From contig SYDD01000351.1 of the NCBI GenBank assembly GCA_005786775.1, forward strand, positions 1 through 5,816: a DNA stretch of 5,816 nucleotides, in the 5' to 3' direction. Position numbers and translations under genes: made by a program. Source of the DNA: Opitutaceae bacterium. GTDB taxonomy: Bacteria; Verrucomicrobiota; Verrucomicrobiia; Opitutales; Opitutaceae. The notes beneath the pieces were generated by a model that worked only from the letters and a program-made list of their open reading frames with translations, was not told where the DNA came from and did no database searches. Shown here piece by piece: positions 3,980-5,816 of the stretch (within the stretch, counting starts at the first letter, position 1; every line of letters starts with the position of its first letter).

Positions 3980-5816
3980 ATGCCCGATTTCGCGGTGGTG
4001 GGTTACTCCGGCCGCTTCCCGGGGGCAAAAAATGCCGGTGAACTCTGGCAAATTCTCCGTGATGGGCGGCAGGTGACCGGAAAAGTGCCGGCCAACCGGG
4101 CCCGGTACTGGGATTTTGCCGGTTTACAGGCTGCGGTCCCTGCCGAGGAGCCGGTGGGCGGCTTTTTAGATGAGGTGGAGCGGTTTGACGCGGAGTTTTT
4201 CGGGATCTCGCCGGCGGAAGCCGCGGTGATGGATCCGCAGCAGCGGATGTTCCTGGAGGAGGCTTGGAACGCCTTCGAGGATGCCGGTTATGCGGTCGAG
4301 ACCCTCGCTGGCCGGCGCTGCGCGGTGGTGGTGGGGTCGATGATGAACGACTACCACGACCTGCTCACGGTGGCGACGGCCCTGGCCCCGCGGCCGCACG
4401 AGGTGGGCGGCGCGGCCTGTTACCTCGCGGGCCGGGTAGCCTACCATCTCAACCTGCGCGGCCCCGCCCTCGCGGTCGACACGGCTTCCTCGTCCTCCCT
4501 GATGGCCCTGCAGCTGGCCTGTCAGGCGTTGGCCAGCGGGGAGGTGGATCTGGCGCTGGCGGGCGGGGTGAACCTGTTTTTGACGGCCAAGAGCCTGCGG
4601 ATCCTGTCCTCGGCCGGGGTGCTGGCGCCCGGGGGCGAGTGCCGTCCGTTTGACGCTGCCTCGCAGGGCACGTTGCCGGCGGAGGGCATTGCCGCGGTGG
4701 TCGTGAAGCGGCTGGCGGACGCCCTGGCAGACGGGGACGCGATTCACGGCGTGATCCGGGGCATCGGTGCGAACCACGGTGGTGCCACGCCCGGGGGCAT
4801 CACGGTGCCGAGCGCGCCGGCGCAGGTGGCCCTGATGCGGGAGGTGCACGCGGCGGCGGGCGTGGATCCGTTGACGCTGCAGTACGTGGAGGCGCACGGC
4901 ACGGGCACGCCGCGGGGTGATCCGGTGGAGGCCGCGGCGCTGGCGGAGGCGATCGGGGGTCCGCGGCCGGATCAGCGGTGCTGGCTGGGCTCGCTGAAGG
5001 CCAATCTCGGGCATGGTTTTTCAGCGGCCGGCGTGGGTGGGGTGATCAAGCTGCTGCAGGCGTTGCGGCACCGGACGGTGCCGCCGCAGATCCGATTCCG
5101 GTACCTGCATCCGGCGATCGACGCCGCCGCGTGGCCCTTCACGTTCGCCACCGCGGCGGAACCCTGGCCGGCGAACGGACCGCATCCCCGGCGCGCGGCG
5201 ATTTCCGGCATCGGGCTGGCGGGCACCAATTGCCACGCGGTGCTGGAGGAGGCGCCGGCGTGGGCGGCGCGGGCGGTGCCGGCGGAGCCGCACTGGGTGG
5301 TCGTCTCCGCGCGGACCCCCGCGGCGCTCGCGGCCCGGGTGGCGGGCTTGCGCGAATGGTGGGCGGCGCATCCGGGGGCGGAGGTGGCCGATTTCGCCTA
5401 TACCCTCGCGGTTGGCCGCACACCCTTTGCCTGCCGGTTGGCCTTCCGGGCCGGCGGGGCGGACGACGTGCGGCGCGGGCTGGCGGCGGCGGCCGGGGAA
5501 ACGCTCGCCGGGGCGCCTGAGGTTTTCCGCGGCGAGTCGACGTCCCCCGCGGCCGCGCGGGAGCCCGGCGTGCCGGCGGGCGTGGCGTGGGTGGCGGGGG
5601 CAGCGGTGGATTGGCCGGCGGAGTTCGCGGGTCAAGCGGCCCGGCGGGTGCACCTGCCCGGTTATCCCTTCGCGGGGGAGGAAGTCTGGTACGACCGGCA
5701 GGCCGGCCGGATCGTGGCGCGCCCCGGGGCGGCGTGGGTCCCGGGTGCGTCCGCGGCGCAAAGCCCGGCGGCCCGTCCCGCCGTCGCGCCCGTCCCGCCG
5801 GCGGTCATCCTGCCGC
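3980..5816 (+). CDS. Polyketide synthase, trans-AT type, N-terminal ketosynthase with Cys-to-Ser active site (partial)
   Basis: 612 codons are read from ATG 3980 to the window edge without a stop. The frame opens after a TAA at 3950-3952 and contains no other start before 3980, so the start is secure although no Shine-Dalgarno is seen. There is no N-terminal docking helix: residues 1-426 are a complete ketosynthase (VVGYSGRFPGA, then FFGISPAEAAVMDPQQR). The nucleophile motif reads DTASSSSL (167-174), so Ser170 stands where Cys is expected. The catalytic His306 (EAHGTGT), Lys340 and His345 (KANLGH) are kept. NHGG at 265-268, followed by TVPSAPAQ, is typical of trans-AT ketosynthases. The usual ADGYVRGEG is replaced by SQGTLPAEG (228-236), and the end motif is GTNCHAVLEE. 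A flanking subdomain follows (DFAYTLAVGR, 471-480; VDW, 543-545; LPGYPF, 559-564) with no acyltransferase, then an Ala/Pro-rich linker (about 580-612) towards unseen domains. An intact KS would extend a chain with malonyl-ACP. Without Cys170, decarboxylation of malonyl-ACP to an acetyl starter, or no catalysis, is more likely. Confidence 0.93.
   Translation, partial: MPDFAVVGYSGRFPGAKNAGELWQILRDGRQVTGKVPANRARYWDFAGLQAAVPAEEPVGGFLDEVERFDAEFFGISPAEAAVMDPQQRMFLEEAWNAFEDAGYAVETLAGRRCAVVVGSMMNDYHDLLTVATALAPRPHEVGGAACYLAGRVAYHLNLRGPALAVDTASSSSLMALQLACQALASGEVDLALAGGVNLFLTAKSLRILSSAGVLAPGGECRPFDAASQGTLPAEGIAAVVVKRLADALADGDAIHGVIRGIGANHGGATPGGITVPSAPAQVALMREVHAAAGVDPLTLQYVEAHGTGTPRGDPVEAAALAEAIGGPRPDQRCWLGSLKANLGHGFSAAGVGGVIKLLQALRHRTVPPQIRFRYLHPAIDAAAWPFTFATAAEPWPANGPHPRRAAISGIGLAGTNCHAVLEEAPAWAARAVPAEPHWVVVSARTPAALAARVAGLREWWAAHPGAEVADFAYTLAVGRTPFACRLAFRAGGADDVRRGLAAAAGETLAGAPEVFRGESTSPAAAREPGVPAGVAWVAGAAVDWPAEFAGQAARRVHLPGYPFAGEEVWYDRQAGRIVARPGAAWVPGASAAQSPAARPAVAPVPPAVILP

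Noticed and set aside
5021..5761. Long open frame on the minus strand opposite the PKS
   Set aside because: The product is Arg/Pro/Gly-rich with no domain character, as expected opposite a GC-rich gene; the plus-strand KS is unmistakable.
1..5816. tRNA, rRNA, CRISPR array, transposase or insertion-sequence ends
   Set aside because: No cloverleaf, regularly spaced repeat-spacer unit, transposase motif or terminal inverted repeat was seen on either strand.

Overview
The window is GC-rich chromosomal DNA with seven protein-coding genes and no RNA genes, insertion sequences or CRISPR. GC-biased third positions, weak or distant Shine-Dalgarno sites, a membrane acyltransferase of the DUF5009/NagX type and a conserved hypothetical with a Verrucomicrobiota feel suggest a member of the Verrucomicrobiota, perhaps Opitutaceae. 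That placement is an inference from style and family memory, not a demonstrated match; other high-GC phyla remain possible.

Left part (1-1015): the N-terminal 144 residues of a multipass transmembrane acyltransferase on the minus strand run off the left edge. A divergent 152-residue hypothetical protein (531-989) follows on the plus strand. Middle part (1016-2775, minus strand): a VOC/glyoxalase-fold protein and a soluble cytochrome P450 form a tight two-gene operon whose stop and start codons overlap in a TTGA. A 443-bp divergent control region (2776-3218) separates this operon from the plus-strand genes. It holds a perfect 12-bp inverted repeat, phased A/T tracts, helically spaced direct repeats and a dyad over a candidate promoter.

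Right part (3219-5816, plus strand): a DUF697 membrane-associated protein, a 63-residue two-helix membrane protein and the start of a large polyketide synthase lie head to tail with gaps of 17 and 27 bp, probably as one transcript. The PKS begins directly with a ketosynthase (KS) domain. Its sequence style, and the absence of an acyltransferase after it, point to the trans-AT class. The nucleophilic cysteine of the KS is replaced by serine (Ser170), while both catalytic histidines and the lysine are kept. This is what one expects of a decarboxylating, chain-initiating or otherwise non-condensing KS.

Taken together, the right two thirds look like the edge of a biosynthetic gene cluster: a PKS that may start chains by decarboxylation, a P450 and a VOC protein as possible tailoring enzymes transcribed divergently from a shared control region, and two small membrane proteins of unknown role. 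The link between the two arms is inferred from proximity only.
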